Positions 33,395-41,995 of a stretch of 64,000 bases of DNA are shown here, one piece after another. This DNA is from Flavonifractor sp. An10 (GTDB taxonomy: Bacteria; Bacillota; Clostridia; Oscillospirales; Oscillospiraceae): assembly GCF_002161215.1 (NCBI RefSeq), contig NZ_NFMB01000002.1, positions 372,001 through 436,000 of the forward strand. The letters are read 5' to 3'. The stretch's first letter is position 1; every line of letters starts with the position of its first letter. The notes beneath the pieces were generated by a model. That model was not told where the DNA came from, did no database searches, and saw only the letters and a list, made by a program, of their open reading frames with translations. Made by a program: the position numbers and the translations under genes.

Positions 33395-34174
33395 TTAATA
33401 ATCCAGTAAAATGGGCACCCACTGTTCCTCAGCAAACCGCATGGCCCGCCAGAACATGGAGAAGGCAAACTTGGCCAGGGATTGGGTGTCATACTGGGTG
33501 TGTTCCGGGATGTCCGCCTTGCTATACTGTCCATCTGCGTCTATGGTTCCGTCTACCGGGTATCCTTCCGTATCCGCCCAATCAAGGATGGTATCCTCAT
33601 CGGCCTGCCACGCCAGCTGGTTCAGCTTCTCCAGCTCCTTCCGCAGTCCGCCCAGGGTGGCGATCATCGCCTGATCATCGGTGGGCAGAGGCGCCTGAAA
33701 GAAGAAGGGGTCCGCCAGAGGCAACCACCAGGTAGCCCCATGGAACAGGGACCACACCCGTTCCTCGTCCGATGCAAGGCGGGCGACCAGAGGATGCTCC
33801 CCGAAGTTCCAGTCCTTCTCCACGGTGGATGGCACCGGCTCATCGTATGTATGGCAGGCGGCCACCAGAAGCATAGCGCCGAAGGCATCCCAATCCGGCT
33901 TGTCGGTGTAATAGGGCTTCTCATTATCTTCCGGCCAGGGGGTGTAGGGGGGCTGGCCCGGTTGAGAAATGGCGCTCAAGATCTGATCCCGCCAGTTCTC
34001 CACTGCAGCCTGGACCTCAGCTGGGGACATTTCTTCCTCGTTATCAGCAGCTTCTCCATCCGGCGTGATTTTTTGAAAGCCCCATCCATTTTCCTCCGCC
34101 CACTGCTGAACAACAGTTTTCCAGTTGTGAGAATAGTACCGGGTCAGTGTTCCGGCGTAGATGTCAAGTCCCAT
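33395..34174 (-). CDS. Immunity-array protein with conserved MGLDIYAGTLTRYY start
   Basis: 259 residues. The N-terminus MGLDIYAGTLTRYYSHNWKT recurs in uncharacterised proteins of immunity loci. Rich in aromatic and acidic residues, no catalytic motif seen; cytosolic. AAAAGGAGGCATCACT precedes the ATG. The preceding gene ends 25 bp upstream. Function unknown; immunity role inferred from context. Confidence 0.7.
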   Translation of the reverse strand: MGLDIYAGTLTRYYSHNWKTVVQQWAEENGWGFQKITPDGEAADNEEEMSPAEVQAAVENWRDQILSAISQPGQPPYTPWPEDNEKPYYTDKPDWDAFGAMLLVAACHTYDEPVPSTVEKDWNFGEHPLVARLASDEERVWSLFHGATWWLPLADPFFFQAPLPTDDQAMIATLGGLRKELEKLNQLAWQADEDTILDWADTEGYPVDGTIDADGQYSKADIPEHTQYDTQSLAKFAFSMFWRAMRFAEEQWVPILLDY

Positions 34175-34198
34175 AGTGATGCCTCCTTTTCCGCTTGG

Positions 34199-35140
34199 TC
34201 AAAGCTGTTCCAGGGTACAGTCGTGCCCGGAATGGTCCGTATCCAAAATGATTTCCACAATGGTGTCCATAGTCTCTTTCCCGAGATTACGGACGCTTTT
34301 TTCATAGGCCAACCACTGGATGTGGATGGGTTGTCCATACTCATGCCGCCCGAAACCGCCCCGGAGAATATCATTGAAAGCATTCAGGTTCCGACCGATC
34401 TTCCGGTCCAAACCGAATGTAAATACCCGCTCCACTTCGTCATAAAACCCGGCCATGTTAGAAAAGCGGCGGCCGTCGATGGTGAACTTCTGCCGCTGTG
34501 GTTGGTCTGCTGTAAACACCCGGTCGATCTGCTCCAGATTATACTCCAAGATCCAGCCATGAAATTGATGGTAAAGCGGCAAAAGCAGTTCTCTGGAACT
34601 GCCCAGCACATCCAGCCCCCGGTCATCGTACAGGTGGTAGAGGAACGGTCCAGGCCCTGTCAGATAGACGCTGGACACAAAGCCGCTCCAGCCTCCGATA
34701 TCTCCCAGAATGATCTCCTGCAAAAGTTGCTCCGGCTGAAAGGTAATCCCGCTGAGATCCCAGTAAAACTGCACTTGTGCATGGGTATCCCCATCTTCGT
34801 CCATCTCTATGGCCGGAAGTTGCTCATTGGGAACCGGGAGTCCCATTCGCTGCCGGATAACGGTCAGCAGGGACTCGGCAGGTTCTTCAACGGGATACCC
34901 GTCGATCCGCAGAAGGTCCGGCACCTCCGGAAGTGCCCGATAGATCGCGGCGGCCCGGTTCAGCGCCCCCTGAACATAGGCGGGGTTGGTTCTCAATTTC
35001 GCCGCACTCCTGTCCAGATAGATTGGTTCCTCCCCACCGATCTCAAACCGAATGCCTACCGGCGCATGGTAGAACAGAGGGTGTTCCAGCTGCTCCATGC
35101 CAAGGTCAGTAATTGTTTTCTGAAATTTTTCTGCCAGCAT
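34199..35140 (-). CDS. DUF3885-like / barstar fusion
   Basis: 313 residues. Residues about 20-190 resemble DUF3885 (GIRFEIGG-EPIYLD, LPEVPDLLRIDGYP). From about 215 the sequence is barstar-like: FTIDGRRFSNMAGFYDEVERVF, IGRNLNAFNDILRGGF, HIQWLAYEKSVRNLG. Barstar-type domains block RNase toxins by binding their active site. A fusion of two immunity domains in one chain fits a multi-toxin antidote. Confidence 0.78.
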   Translation of the reverse strand: MLAEKFQKTITDLGMEQLEHPLFYHAPVGIRFEIGGEEPIYLDRSAAKLRTNPAYVQGALNRAAAIYRALPEVPDLLRIDGYPVEEPAESLLTVIRQRMGLPVPNEQLPAIEMDEDGDTHAQVQFYWDLSGITFQPEQLLQEIILGDIGGWSGFVSSVYLTGPGPFLYHLYDDRGLDVLGSSRELLLPLYHQFHGWILEYNLEQIDRVFTADQPQRQKFTIDGRRFSNMAGFYDEVERVFTFGLDRKIGRNLNAFNDILRGGFGRHEYGQPIHIQWLAYEKSVRNLGKETMDTIVEIILDTDHSGHDCTLEQL

Positions 35141-35149
35141 GCTACTTCC

Positions 35150-36358
35150 TCAATCCTCATCCCCGGCCTTAAAGTTGTAGATGGGGCGGATGATTCTCCT
35201 CACCTCCGCCGTGGGACCGATATTGTCCAGAATATCCTGCATCCCCTTGTAGGCCATGGGACACTCATCCAGGGTGGCGTTGCTCACCGAGGTGGTGTAG
35301 ATTTCCGCCATCTGCTTTTTGAACTCGGACACCGTGAAGGACTGCTTGGCGTCCGCCCGACTCATTAGGCGGCCGGCACCGTGGGGAGCGGAGCAGTTCC
35401 AGTCCTCGTTGCCCTTGCCCACACAGAGCAGGCTCCCGTCCCGCATATTGATGGGGATGAGCAACTGCTCGCCCTCCTTGGCGGACACAGCCCCTTTCCG
35501 CAGGATCATAGCATCGGTGTCGATATAGTTGTGGATGGTGGTGAATTGCTCCTCCACATGGAGCTTCATGCCTTTGACGATCTCGTCCATCATAGCTTGC
35601 CGGTTGAGCATGGCGAAGTGCTGGACGATCTTCATGTCGTGGATATACTGCTCAAACAGTTCCCCGGACACATAGGCCAGGGCTTTAGGGATACTGGTCT
35701 GTTTGAGGTTTTTCAGCTTCTTCAGTTCTTTCTGGATTTCCTTCTCCCGGCCCTCTGCCTTCATCTGAGCCACCAGCGCCTGCAGGGAGGCATCGTCGGT
35801 GCGGTTGAGCACCTTGTAGCCCGCCTCCTGATAGTAGGCGGCCACCTCTACGCCCAGATGACGGCTGCCGGAGTGAACCACGATGTAGAGATTCCCTTCA
35901 TCGTCCTTGTCCACCTCAATGAAATGGTTCCCGCCACCCAGGGTGCCGATGCTCTTTTCTGCCCGGAGCAGGTCCACATGGCGGGCACAGCACAGTTCGC
36001 TCAGGTCGATCTCATCGAGATAGCGGTGGGCCTTATCCCGTATGGAGAAGCCGGAGGGGATCTTCTCATAGATCAACTTGTCCAGTTTCTGAAGCTCCAG
36101 CCGTCCCTCCCGGATGCGGGTGGTCTCCATGCCGCACCCAATGTCCACACCCACCAGATTGGGTACCACCCTATCGGTGATGGTCATCGTCGTGCCGATG
36201 GTGCAGCCTGCCCCGGCGTGGATGTCGGGCATGAGCCGGATACGGCTGCCGGCCGCGAATTCCTGATTGCACAGTTCCTGAACCTGTGCGATGGAGGCGC
36301 TGTCCACCACATCGGTGAAAATCTTGGCCTCGTTGTATTTTCCTTTGATTTCGATCAT
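35150..36358 (-). CDS. rtcB: RtcB-family RNA ligase
   Basis: 402 residues from ATG 36358 (GAGGAAACC). RtcB landmarks: MPDIHAGAGCTIGTTM, NLVGVDIGCGM (metal-binding Cys), GTLGGGNHFIEV, VVHSGSRHLG and SAPHGAGRLMSR. RtcB joins 2',3'-cyclic phosphate (or 3'-phosphate) to 5'-OH ends with GTP and Mn2+, the ends that RNase toxins leave. It starts 36 bp from the preceding array gene and lies within the immunity operon, so repair of toxin-cut tRNA or rRNA is the likely task (inference). Confidence 0.93.
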   Translation of the reverse strand: MIEIKGKYNEAKIFTDVVDSASIAQVQELCNQEFAAGSRIRLMPDIHAGAGCTIGTTMTITDRVVPNLVGVDIGCGMETTRIREGRLELQKLDKLIYEKIPSGFSIRDKAHRYLDEIDLSELCCARHVDLLRAEKSIGTLGGGNHFIEVDKDDEGNLYIVVHSGSRHLGVEVAAYYQEAGYKVLNRTDDASLQALVAQMKAEGREKEIQKELKKLKNLKQTSIPKALAYVSGELFEQYIHDMKIVQHFAMLNRQAMMDEIVKGMKLHVEEQFTTIHNYIDTDAMILRKGAVSAKEGEQLLIPINMRDGSLLCVGKGNEDWNCSAPHGAGRLMSRADAKQSFTVSEFKKQMAEIYTTSVSNATLDECPMAYKGMQDILDNIGPTAEVRRIIRPIYNFKAGDED

Positions 36359-36393
36359 GGTTTCCTCGCAATATTCTATGGGGCATGGCCCCG

Positions 36394-36753
36394 TCAAGTC
36401 ATTTCATACAGCAGGGCTGTATTGCCCTGCACCAGTTCCAGATGGGAGCGCAGCGTTTCAAGTCCGCTTTGCACCGCCTCGGTGGGCAGATCCCAGTCTG
36501 GGGCAATTTCAGCGGACAACTCCGGGAGGTCCTGCTCCCGCAAAGCTGCCAGCACATTAGACGCCAGCTCTCCCTCCAGCAGAGCGCAGTCCAGGGTGTC
36601 CTCCGTCTGGGGAGCAGGAAAACGGACATCCAGATCCAGCTCGCTCTCACACCAGTCCCAGATGGCCATATAGACCGCGCCGGAGCAGTCGCCGTTGGAC
36701 AGTTCCTGCCGCTGGCCGTCTTTGAGCAGATAAAAGGATGCGATCTGTGACAT
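36394..36753 (-). CDS. Unrecognised acidic array protein
   Basis: 119 residues, acidic: SFYLLKDGQRQELSNGD near the N-terminus, LDLDVRFPAP in the middle. ATAGGAGGAATTACC precedes the ATG. Small acidic proteins in such loci often mimic nucleic acid to block nucleases; only composition supports that here. Confidence 0.6.
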   Translation of the reverse strand: MSQIASFYLLKDGQRQELSNGDCSGAVYMAIWDWCESELDLDVRFPAPQTEDTLDCALLEGELASNVLAALREQDLPELSAEIAPDWDLPTEAVQSGLETLRSHLELVQGNTALLYEMT

Positions 36754-36764
36754 GGTAATTCCTC

Positions 36765-37286
36765 CTATATGTTATTCGCTTCCATCAGCCCTTCTGCCTG
36801 CATCCGGATCACATAGAAAGCCCGCACCCAGTCCAGCTCCGGCTCCATGGATTCCTCCAGAGCCAGCAGGCGGCGCTTTCCCAGCCTGCGGTCCAAAAGG
36901 GCAAAGATGCGGACAAGGGGATTCTCGCTGACGAGGCTTTTCTCGATGCTCTGGTTGTCAAAGATACCAAACGCCTCATAGAACACCTTTTGGTCAAAGG
37001 TGCCCTGCTCCAGCGCAAAGGCATGAGCCTGGTTGATGGCCTCTTTTGCGGAGTCGCAATCTTTCAGCGTTGTGGACCGCAGGTGATGAAATTTCGTCCA
37101 CACATTCTCAAAATAGATGTAGTAGTTGCTCCGCAGTACTTCCACACCGTCCATGCGAATGGCTGCCCGGCCCTCATGGTCAGCGCTTTTGCTGTAACTG
37201 GTGGCAAAATACTGGATGTGGCCCCGGAGCGCCGGGCACAGGTAGTCATTCTCCAGTTTGTTCCGGATTCCGCTCCAGGTTGACAT
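36765..37286 (-). CDS. SF0329-like immunity-array protein
   Basis: 173 residues from ATG 37286. The start STWSGIRNKLENDYLCPALRGHIQYFATSYSKSADHEGRAAIRMDG resembles the SF0329 family, small proteins repeatedly found in immunity loci. Function unknown. 12 bp from the following gene. Confidence 0.6.
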   Translation of the reverse strand: MSTWSGIRNKLENDYLCPALRGHIQYFATSYSKSADHEGRAAIRMDGVEVLRSNYYIYFENVWTKFHHLRSTTLKDCDSAKEAINQAHAFALEQGTFDQKVFYEAFGIFDNQSIEKSLVSENPLVRIFALLDRRLGKRRLLALEESMEPELDWVRAFYVIRMQAEGLMEANNI

Positions 37287-37307
37287 AGTGGTCACTTCCT
37301 TATCATT

Positions 37308-37742
37308 TCAGTTACTTTGATCGATACAGACACTCAGTTGTTTTTCGTAGGGGGCAATGGTTTTAGAAAAGAAGGAGATGTCGTCGCTGGACGCCCCGGT
37401 AATATAGAGCTCTGTGCCGTAATGCTCACTGTAAAAATGCATGTTTTTCCCTTTTATAAAGATGGAAAAATACTTTGTCATTTTGCGAAATTCCCCGTTG
37501 TCCGCAGGTGCTTCGGTCAGCAGTTCCGTCAGCAATGCGTCCGTGACCGTTCCTTTTACAGAAACTTCAAGCCCATCTTCCGAGGGGGTTCCATATCGGG
37601 AGGCCTGCTGGATTTCCAGGACTTCTTCTTTCCAGCATCGGATTTCCAATTCATCACCAATACAGACAAACCGACCAACAAGTTTTTTCCACCAGTCCGA
37701 TGAAATTGAGTCGTCTATTACCTGAAGACGGATGGTTCCCAT
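37308..37742 (-). CDS. Unrecognised array protein
   Basis: 144 residues from ATG 37742 (CGGAGGTGTGTT). Beta-rich: MGTIRLQVIDDSIS, LEVSVKGTVTDALL, NMHFYSEHYGTELYITG. No family recognised. Confidence 0.6.
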   Translation of the reverse strand: MGTIRLQVIDDSISSDWWKKLVGRFVCIGDELEIRCWKEEVLEIQQASRYGTPSEDGLEVSVKGTVTDALLTELLTEAPADNGEFRKMTKYFSIFIKGKNMHFYSEHYGTELYITGASSDDISFFSKTIAPYEKQLSVCIDQSN

Positions 37743-37850
37743 AACACACCTCCGAACAATGAAACTTTCACTCTTTATAGAGACTGGCTTTCTTTCCGAT
37801 ACAGACCGGATTGCAGCAGCTCCATCGACACCCGAATGTTTCCGCCCCAC

Positions 37851-38420
37851 TTATTCGGCTCTGTGGTGTTGCTGCTCTGCGAGATATGCCCGGAAGCATT
37901 CGACAAACTCCCGATTCCGCTTTGGGATATCGAATCCCTTCCGATGGGGAAAGAACCCCTCCCGTTCTACATCGTCCAGCAGCTTCGGCAAGTCGGAAAA
38001 CCGGGCGAAGAATGGTAGAGCATAGTCCTGGATCTGCTCAGAAATCTCCTGGATGGAGCGTTCCCGCTCCAGCAGAGTAGATACCTCATAGCGGGGGAAG
38101 TCATCATACCGGCGGGTCAGCCGGGCGATGGAGGTGCCCACGATACCGTCATAGGTCTCCTCCGTCCCTTCCTGCTCACTGCGCCACTGGGCGATTATCG
38201 GAGAGCCCACATGGAAGGTAGCGGTAAAGGTGGTGGAGCCAAAGCGGATGGAGGGAGAAAAATCAAAGGAGAACACAAAGATGCCGTCTTTTTTGTAGAT
38301 GTCATTTTTGCTCTTGCGGTATTTGTAACCCAGCGGGATCAAGGGCTCCGCGATCCGCTCACAGGTATAGACGAAAATCTCGCGGGGCTTGGTTCCCTTG
38401 GGGAAATCCTTCTTCTCCAT
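37851..38420 (-). CDS. Unrecognised array protein (DUF4304-like layout)
   Basis: 189 residues from ATG 38420. GYKYRKSKNDIYKKDGIFVFSFDFSPS and the ATFHVGSPIIAQWR strand suggest a DUF4304-like fold, a family known beside other immunity genes. Helical C-terminus. The match is weak and by eye. Confidence 0.55.
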   Translation of the reverse strand: MEKKDFPKGTKPREIFVYTCERIAEPLIPLGYKYRKSKNDIYKKDGIFVFSFDFSPSIRFGSTTFTATFHVGSPIIAQWRSEQEGTEETYDGIVGTSIARLTRRYDDFPRYEVSTLLERERSIQEISEQIQDYALPFFARFSDLPKLLDDVEREGFFPHRKGFDIPKRNREFVECFRAYLAEQQHHRAE

Positions 38421-38474
38421 GTTGCCACCTTCCTTCACTCATTTACCGTTCCACTCTCAACCGCCGCGTTATTT

Positions 38475-39224
38475 TTATTGCTCATTGAGATACCTCGCCA
38501 ATTTCTTCTCCAGCAGTTCTGTCATATCATTGCAGAGGCGCTTTACCTTGTCCTGCTCATGGGCGTAGTACCAGATGGTTTCCTCTCCAGGGCGGAGCAG
38601 GAGCTGGTCGCCGTCCGCTTCTTTCCAGAACTCGCCCAGCACACAATACCGCTCTCCATGGATGGTCAGATCAAACATCCCGGCAAGGGAAAGGATCACG
38701 CCTGTGGACGCCTGGATGCCTGCGGTCAGCAGGAAGAACTCCCGCACCTGGGATGGGAGCGTGAAGTCCAGCACGCTTTCTTGATTCCCGATTTGCTCCT
38801 CCGTGGCGGCGGGCTTGATCTCGTCAGAGGGGTCCAGCACCTTTGCCAACGCCTTGGAGAACTTGGGGTATCGGCCAAACAACTCCGGGTTGTTGGTCTT
38901 GAATTCCTTTTGCTTTTCCCGCTGCACTCGCTCCTGCTCCTTGCAGAAAACATCCAGCTCGGCCAGATACCGCTCCTGGTAGAGATTGCTGGCCTCAAAT
39001 GCTGTGCCGCTCTTTTCCAGAATGGCGATGGCTCCCTTTTGGCTACCAAACACCGGGACCCACTGAAAACCGTGTCGGCAGGGCTTCAGTTTCAGAAATT
39101 CACCCCGACTCAGCAGGGCTTCCAGTTCCGGCTCATGTTCGCCCCACCAGTTCTGCCAGGTTTCGGGAGTTTCCCGCCCCTCGACCAAGTCCAGGAGCTT
39201 TGCTGTCAATGATTCTTTGTTCAT
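38475..39224 (-). CDS. SMI1/KNR4-like (SUKH) immunity protein
   Basis: 249 residues from ATG 39224. The N-terminal half, with FGSQKGAIAILEKSGTAFEA and a charged helix QERVQREKQKEF, precedes a SUKH-like end: LPSQVREFFLLTAGIQASTG, YCVLGEFWKEADGDQLLL, EETIWYYAHEQDKV. SUKH domains neutralise many nuclease toxins by direct binding. The fused first half is not recognised. Confidence 0.65.
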   Translation of the reverse strand: MNKESLTAKLLDLVEGRETPETWQNWWGEHEPELEALLSRGEFLKLKPCRHGFQWVPVFGSQKGAIAILEKSGTAFEASNLYQERYLAELDVFCKEQERVQREKQKEFKTNNPELFGRYPKFSKALAKVLDPSDEIKPAATEEQIGNQESVLDFTLPSQVREFFLLTAGIQASTGVILSLAGMFDLTIHGERYCVLGEFWKEADGDQLLLRPGEETIWYYAHEQDKVKRLCNDMTELLEKKLARYLNEQ

Positions 39225-39249
39225 AGGTGTCCACGCTCTTTCTCCGCCA

Positions 39250-39684
39250 TTACGATACTTGTGATTCCATGACTTCGCCATTATCGTTGATATAAGTGTA
39301 ATGAATAAAATCCTCGTCCACAAGCAACAGGTATGGACTAAAAACTTCCCATGCATCATGATCGCTCATGATGTCAGAATATTTGCCAAATACATAAATC
39401 TGAAATAATGCGTCAGTTCCCATTAAGAAGCACAAGTAGACATTTCCATGGGGATATGGGCAAACTTCTTGGATCGCCAGCTGCCCCGGCTGCTTAAAAT
39501 TGAGTTTTGAGATAAAGGTTTCAATTTTGCGTGTTTCCACTTCATCTGCGTATCGGTATTTTTGAGAAAAATGTTCGATGCTTTTTGTAAGACGGTCCTT
39601 GTATTGCTGTATTTCTGCTCTTTTCTGCCTTTTCTTGAGCTGCGCTTTTTTCTGAGCCAATAGCTCTTTCCTCTCATGATCCAT
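39250..39684 (-). CDS. Unrecognised array protein with basic coiled N-terminus
   Basis: 144 residues: a lysine-rich helix (ELLAQKKAQLKKRQKRAEIQQYKDRL) and a beta-rich C-terminus (YLCFLMGTDALFQIYVFGKY, LLLVDEDFIHYTYIND). No family recognised. AT-richer than its neighbours, which hints at separate acquisition. Confidence 0.6.
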   Translation of the reverse strand: MDHERKELLAQKKAQLKKRQKRAEIQQYKDRLTKSIEHFSQKYRYADEVETRKIETFISKLNFKQPGQLAIQEVCPYPHGNVYLCFLMGTDALFQIYVFGKYSDIMSDHDAWEVFSPYLLLVDEDFIHYTYINDNGEVMESQVS

Positions 39685-39700
39685 AGGTCACTTCTCCGTT

Positions 39701-40813
39701 TCAGAGGGCGCAGGAATAGATGCTCATGGCCCCGTAATCGGTGTGCAGGACAAGCCCGCTTTGAGTAAAGGCAAAATTCACCTGCCGCACCACAAAGGGG
39801 TCATCAATGGTGGCCAACAGCTGGCCGCTGCTGGTATCCCACAGCTCTATGGGAGAATTACCCCGTTCCTGCTGAACAGCCATCAGGCTGCCCCTTGTCC
39901 GTACCATGCAGGTATCTGAAAAACTCAGCCCCTGCCGGACGGAAAACGGGAACGGATTGGCTATCTCCTCTCCGGTCTGGGTCAGATAGAACCTGCCGCC
40001 CACCGAGAAGCACTGGTCATCCGGAGAGAAGAAGGGATGCCAGCCCGCATTGGGAATCACTACTTTTTGGGCGGACTTCAAATCGACCATCACATACTCA
40101 CACTCGGTGACACGGTAGGCCGCTTTGCTCTGCCGGGGAGACAGCATCCCGAAGCAGTAATAGGCAAAATTCGGATCTTTTGACTTCTTGCATTTTACCG
40201 CTTCCCGCCACACCTCTGTGTTGCTGCCAAAGTCAAAGACGACGATCTCCTCGCCTGTGTACCACAGGGCCAGGTCGCCGCTGGCATCCAGCATGGTCTT
40301 CATGCTGTTTTTCTTGTTGGCAAAGGGCGTGATTTCATGGGTGCGGAGCGAGAACTGCTGGAGAAGATAGCTGTTGTTCAGAAGAAGGGTGCCATTGGAG
40401 CAGAGGACCTGCTCGTAGGTCATCCGCTTGGCACCCAGAGAGACCGTTTCAAGGATCTCCCCGCTGCCATCGAAGTGATAGAGGGTCTCGTCCTCAAAAT
40501 CTCCGACCACCCTCGTCAGGAAGAAGTCGTCCCGTGTGAGGGCGGCAGCCAAGGGCATAAAGCCGTTGCTGTCCTTGCCGACAAACCGATGGCACCGCGC
40601 CTGCCCAACAGCGGCATCCCGATTCTGATAGACAAATCCTTTCCGCATCTGGCTCATCATGGCGCTGGCCGCCTTGCTCTTGACCTGGTAAACGGAGTCG
40701 CACAGGATCTCCTTGACCTTCCCGCCATTCAAGCAGGTTCGGATGGTATGTCCGTCAATTTCAATTCGCCACTGCTTATTTGTGGCGGGGTTGAGGAAGG
40801 TTTTTTCAATCAT
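39701..40813 (-). CDS. WGR-like domain plus beta-propeller protein
   Basis: 370 residues. The first 65 (FLNPATNKQWRIEIDGHTIRTCLNGGKVKE ... MRKGFVYQN) follow the WGR pattern of nucleic-acid-binding domains. The rest shows repeated strands of WD40-like blades (ELWDTSSGQLLATIDD, VFDFGSNTEVWREAV). It overlaps the next gene by an ATGA. WGR domains bind nucleic acid ends in PARPs, so a role in sensing damage or toxin binding is possible. Confidence 0.62.
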   Translation of the reverse strand: MIEKTFLNPATNKQWRIEIDGHTIRTCLNGGKVKEILCDSVYQVKSKAASAMMSQMRKGFVYQNRDAAVGQARCHRFVGKDSNGFMPLAAALTRDDFFLTRVVGDFEDETLYHFDGSGEILETVSLGAKRMTYEQVLCSNGTLLLNNSYLLQQFSLRTHEITPFANKKNSMKTMLDASGDLALWYTGEEIVVFDFGSNTEVWREAVKCKKSKDPNFAYYCFGMLSPRQSKAAYRVTECEYVMVDLKSAQKVVIPNAGWHPFFSPDDQCFSVGGRFYLTQTGEEIANPFPFSVRQGLSFSDTCMVRTRGSLMAVQQERGNSPIELWDTSSGQLLATIDDPFVVRQVNFAFTQSGLVLHTDYGAMSIYSCAL

Positions 40814-41088
40814 GGTTTTGGCCGTTCCTCCTTTCGGATCAGGATGCTTTTTCCCTCGGAGTTGATGCTATACAGGTCATCCAGATGGATGTGGAATCCA
40901 TCCCCGCGAATAGTTTCTGCCATACCCAAAGCGGCTTTCGCCAATAGAAGCAGCCCCGCCCGGTTTCCCGTTAGCTCCAATTCATTTCCATCAGCATGAG
41001 TGGTAAAGGAGAGGTGGGCTTCCGGTTCCACTGGAAGGATGGGCAGTTGTTCATCATTCAGTTGAATGGTCAGTGTTTTGGGTTTCAT
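40810..41088 (-). CDS. Imm32-like immunity protein
   Basis: 92 residues from ATG 41088 (AAAGGTGGGATACAAGCG). ELELTGNRAGLLLLAKAALGMAE, then FHIHLDDLYSINSEGKSILIRK, follow the Imm32 pattern (LTGN-GL-LA ... HIHLD). Overlaps the WGR gene by 4 bp. Cognate toxin not in the window. Confidence 0.72.
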   Translation of the reverse strand: MKPKTLTIQLNDEQLPILPVEPEAHLSFTTHADGNELELTGNRAGLLLLAKAALGMAETIRGDGFHIHLDDLYSINSEGKSILIRKEERPKP

Positions 41089-41116
41089 CGCTTGTATCCC
41101 ACCTTTTGAAAACTCC

Positions 41117-41980
41117 TCAATCAAAATCCATCCAGACCAAGTGTTTTCCGCAGTGGAGGCATTGGAACAGATAGCATTGCAGATGCCCGCCGTTGACGGA
41201 TTCCTGGATCATTTCCTTATGTTCGTCATCCCACATTGGATCGTCCAGCACATCCTCCAGCACACCCAGCGCCCGCAGTTCTCTGGCACCCACATGGCCC
41301 AGATAGGCACAGTAGTCGCCGCAGTGGGCGCGCCAGTATTCCTGCTGCCAGCCACAGTAGCCAGGAGTTCGGTGGATCAGCTCGTCCAGTCGGGCCGGGT
41401 CCTCCACGCCATCGTCCACGGAGCAATCGTCCTGGAAGCTGCCATCATATTTCCGGGCCGCCTCGCCGCTGGAGATACACTCCGGGCACAGACACTCAAT
41501 ATCCTCCACAGCGTAAAAGGGGCCTGTATAGAAAATATGGGTCGTCTTGCCGCAGCAGTCGCAGGCAACGCCATCCGCGGACTCCTCAAAAGCGCCGGTT
41601 TCCAGAGGATTGGGGTGATACCGGAAGGTGGGCAGGCCCAGCTGGGCCTGCCGCTCCTTCTCTTTCTGCTTTTCCTCCGGCGTTTTGGGCTTGGGGAGGG
41701 CATAATGATTGCCCCAGTTTTCCGCATAGTCCTTCAGCGTGCCCAGCCGCTTGAGTGTCTTTTTATCGGAACGATTTCCGATTTGGCAGAGCAGTTCGTA
41801 GGCATCCTTCTTGAAATCCAGCAGATCATACACATCCACCAGCACCTCCTTGGCCTGTTTGTCTTCCGACTGCTCCAGTTTCTCTTTGAAGGTATAGAGA
41901 GCGCGGACACTGTCTGGATTTCCTTTTGTCTCTCGAAACTGCTTTTGGAGTTCAATATATTGCTTCAGATATTCGTTCAT
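41117..41980 (-). CDS. CbrC-family protein with helical N-terminal extension
   Basis: 287 residues from ATG 41980. The C-terminal two thirds, from LPTFRYHPNPLETGAFE, are CbrC/UPF0167: CDCCGKTT, CLCPECISSG, PGYCGWQQEYW, YCAYLGHVGARELRAL, CLHCGKH. The cysteine pairs are probable zinc sites. E. coli CbrC gives tolerance to colicin E2, a DNase bacteriocin, which fits an array of antidotes. The N-terminal 110 residues are an unrecognised helical extension. Confidence 0.82.
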   Translation of the reverse strand: MNEYLKQYIELQKQFRETKGNPDSVRALYTFKEKLEQSEDKQAKEVLVDVYDLLDFKKDAYELLCQIGNRSDKKTLKRLGTLKDYAENWGNHYALPKPKTPEEKQKEKERQAQLGLPTFRYHPNPLETGAFEESADGVACDCCGKTTHIFYTGPFYAVEDIECLCPECISSGEAARKYDGSFQDDCSVDDGVEDPARLDELIHRTPGYCGWQQEYWRAHCGDYCAYLGHVGARELRALGVLEDVLDDPMWDDEHKEMIQESVNGGHLQCYLFQCLHCGKHLVWMDFD

Positions 41981-41995
41981 GGTCACAATCTCCCA

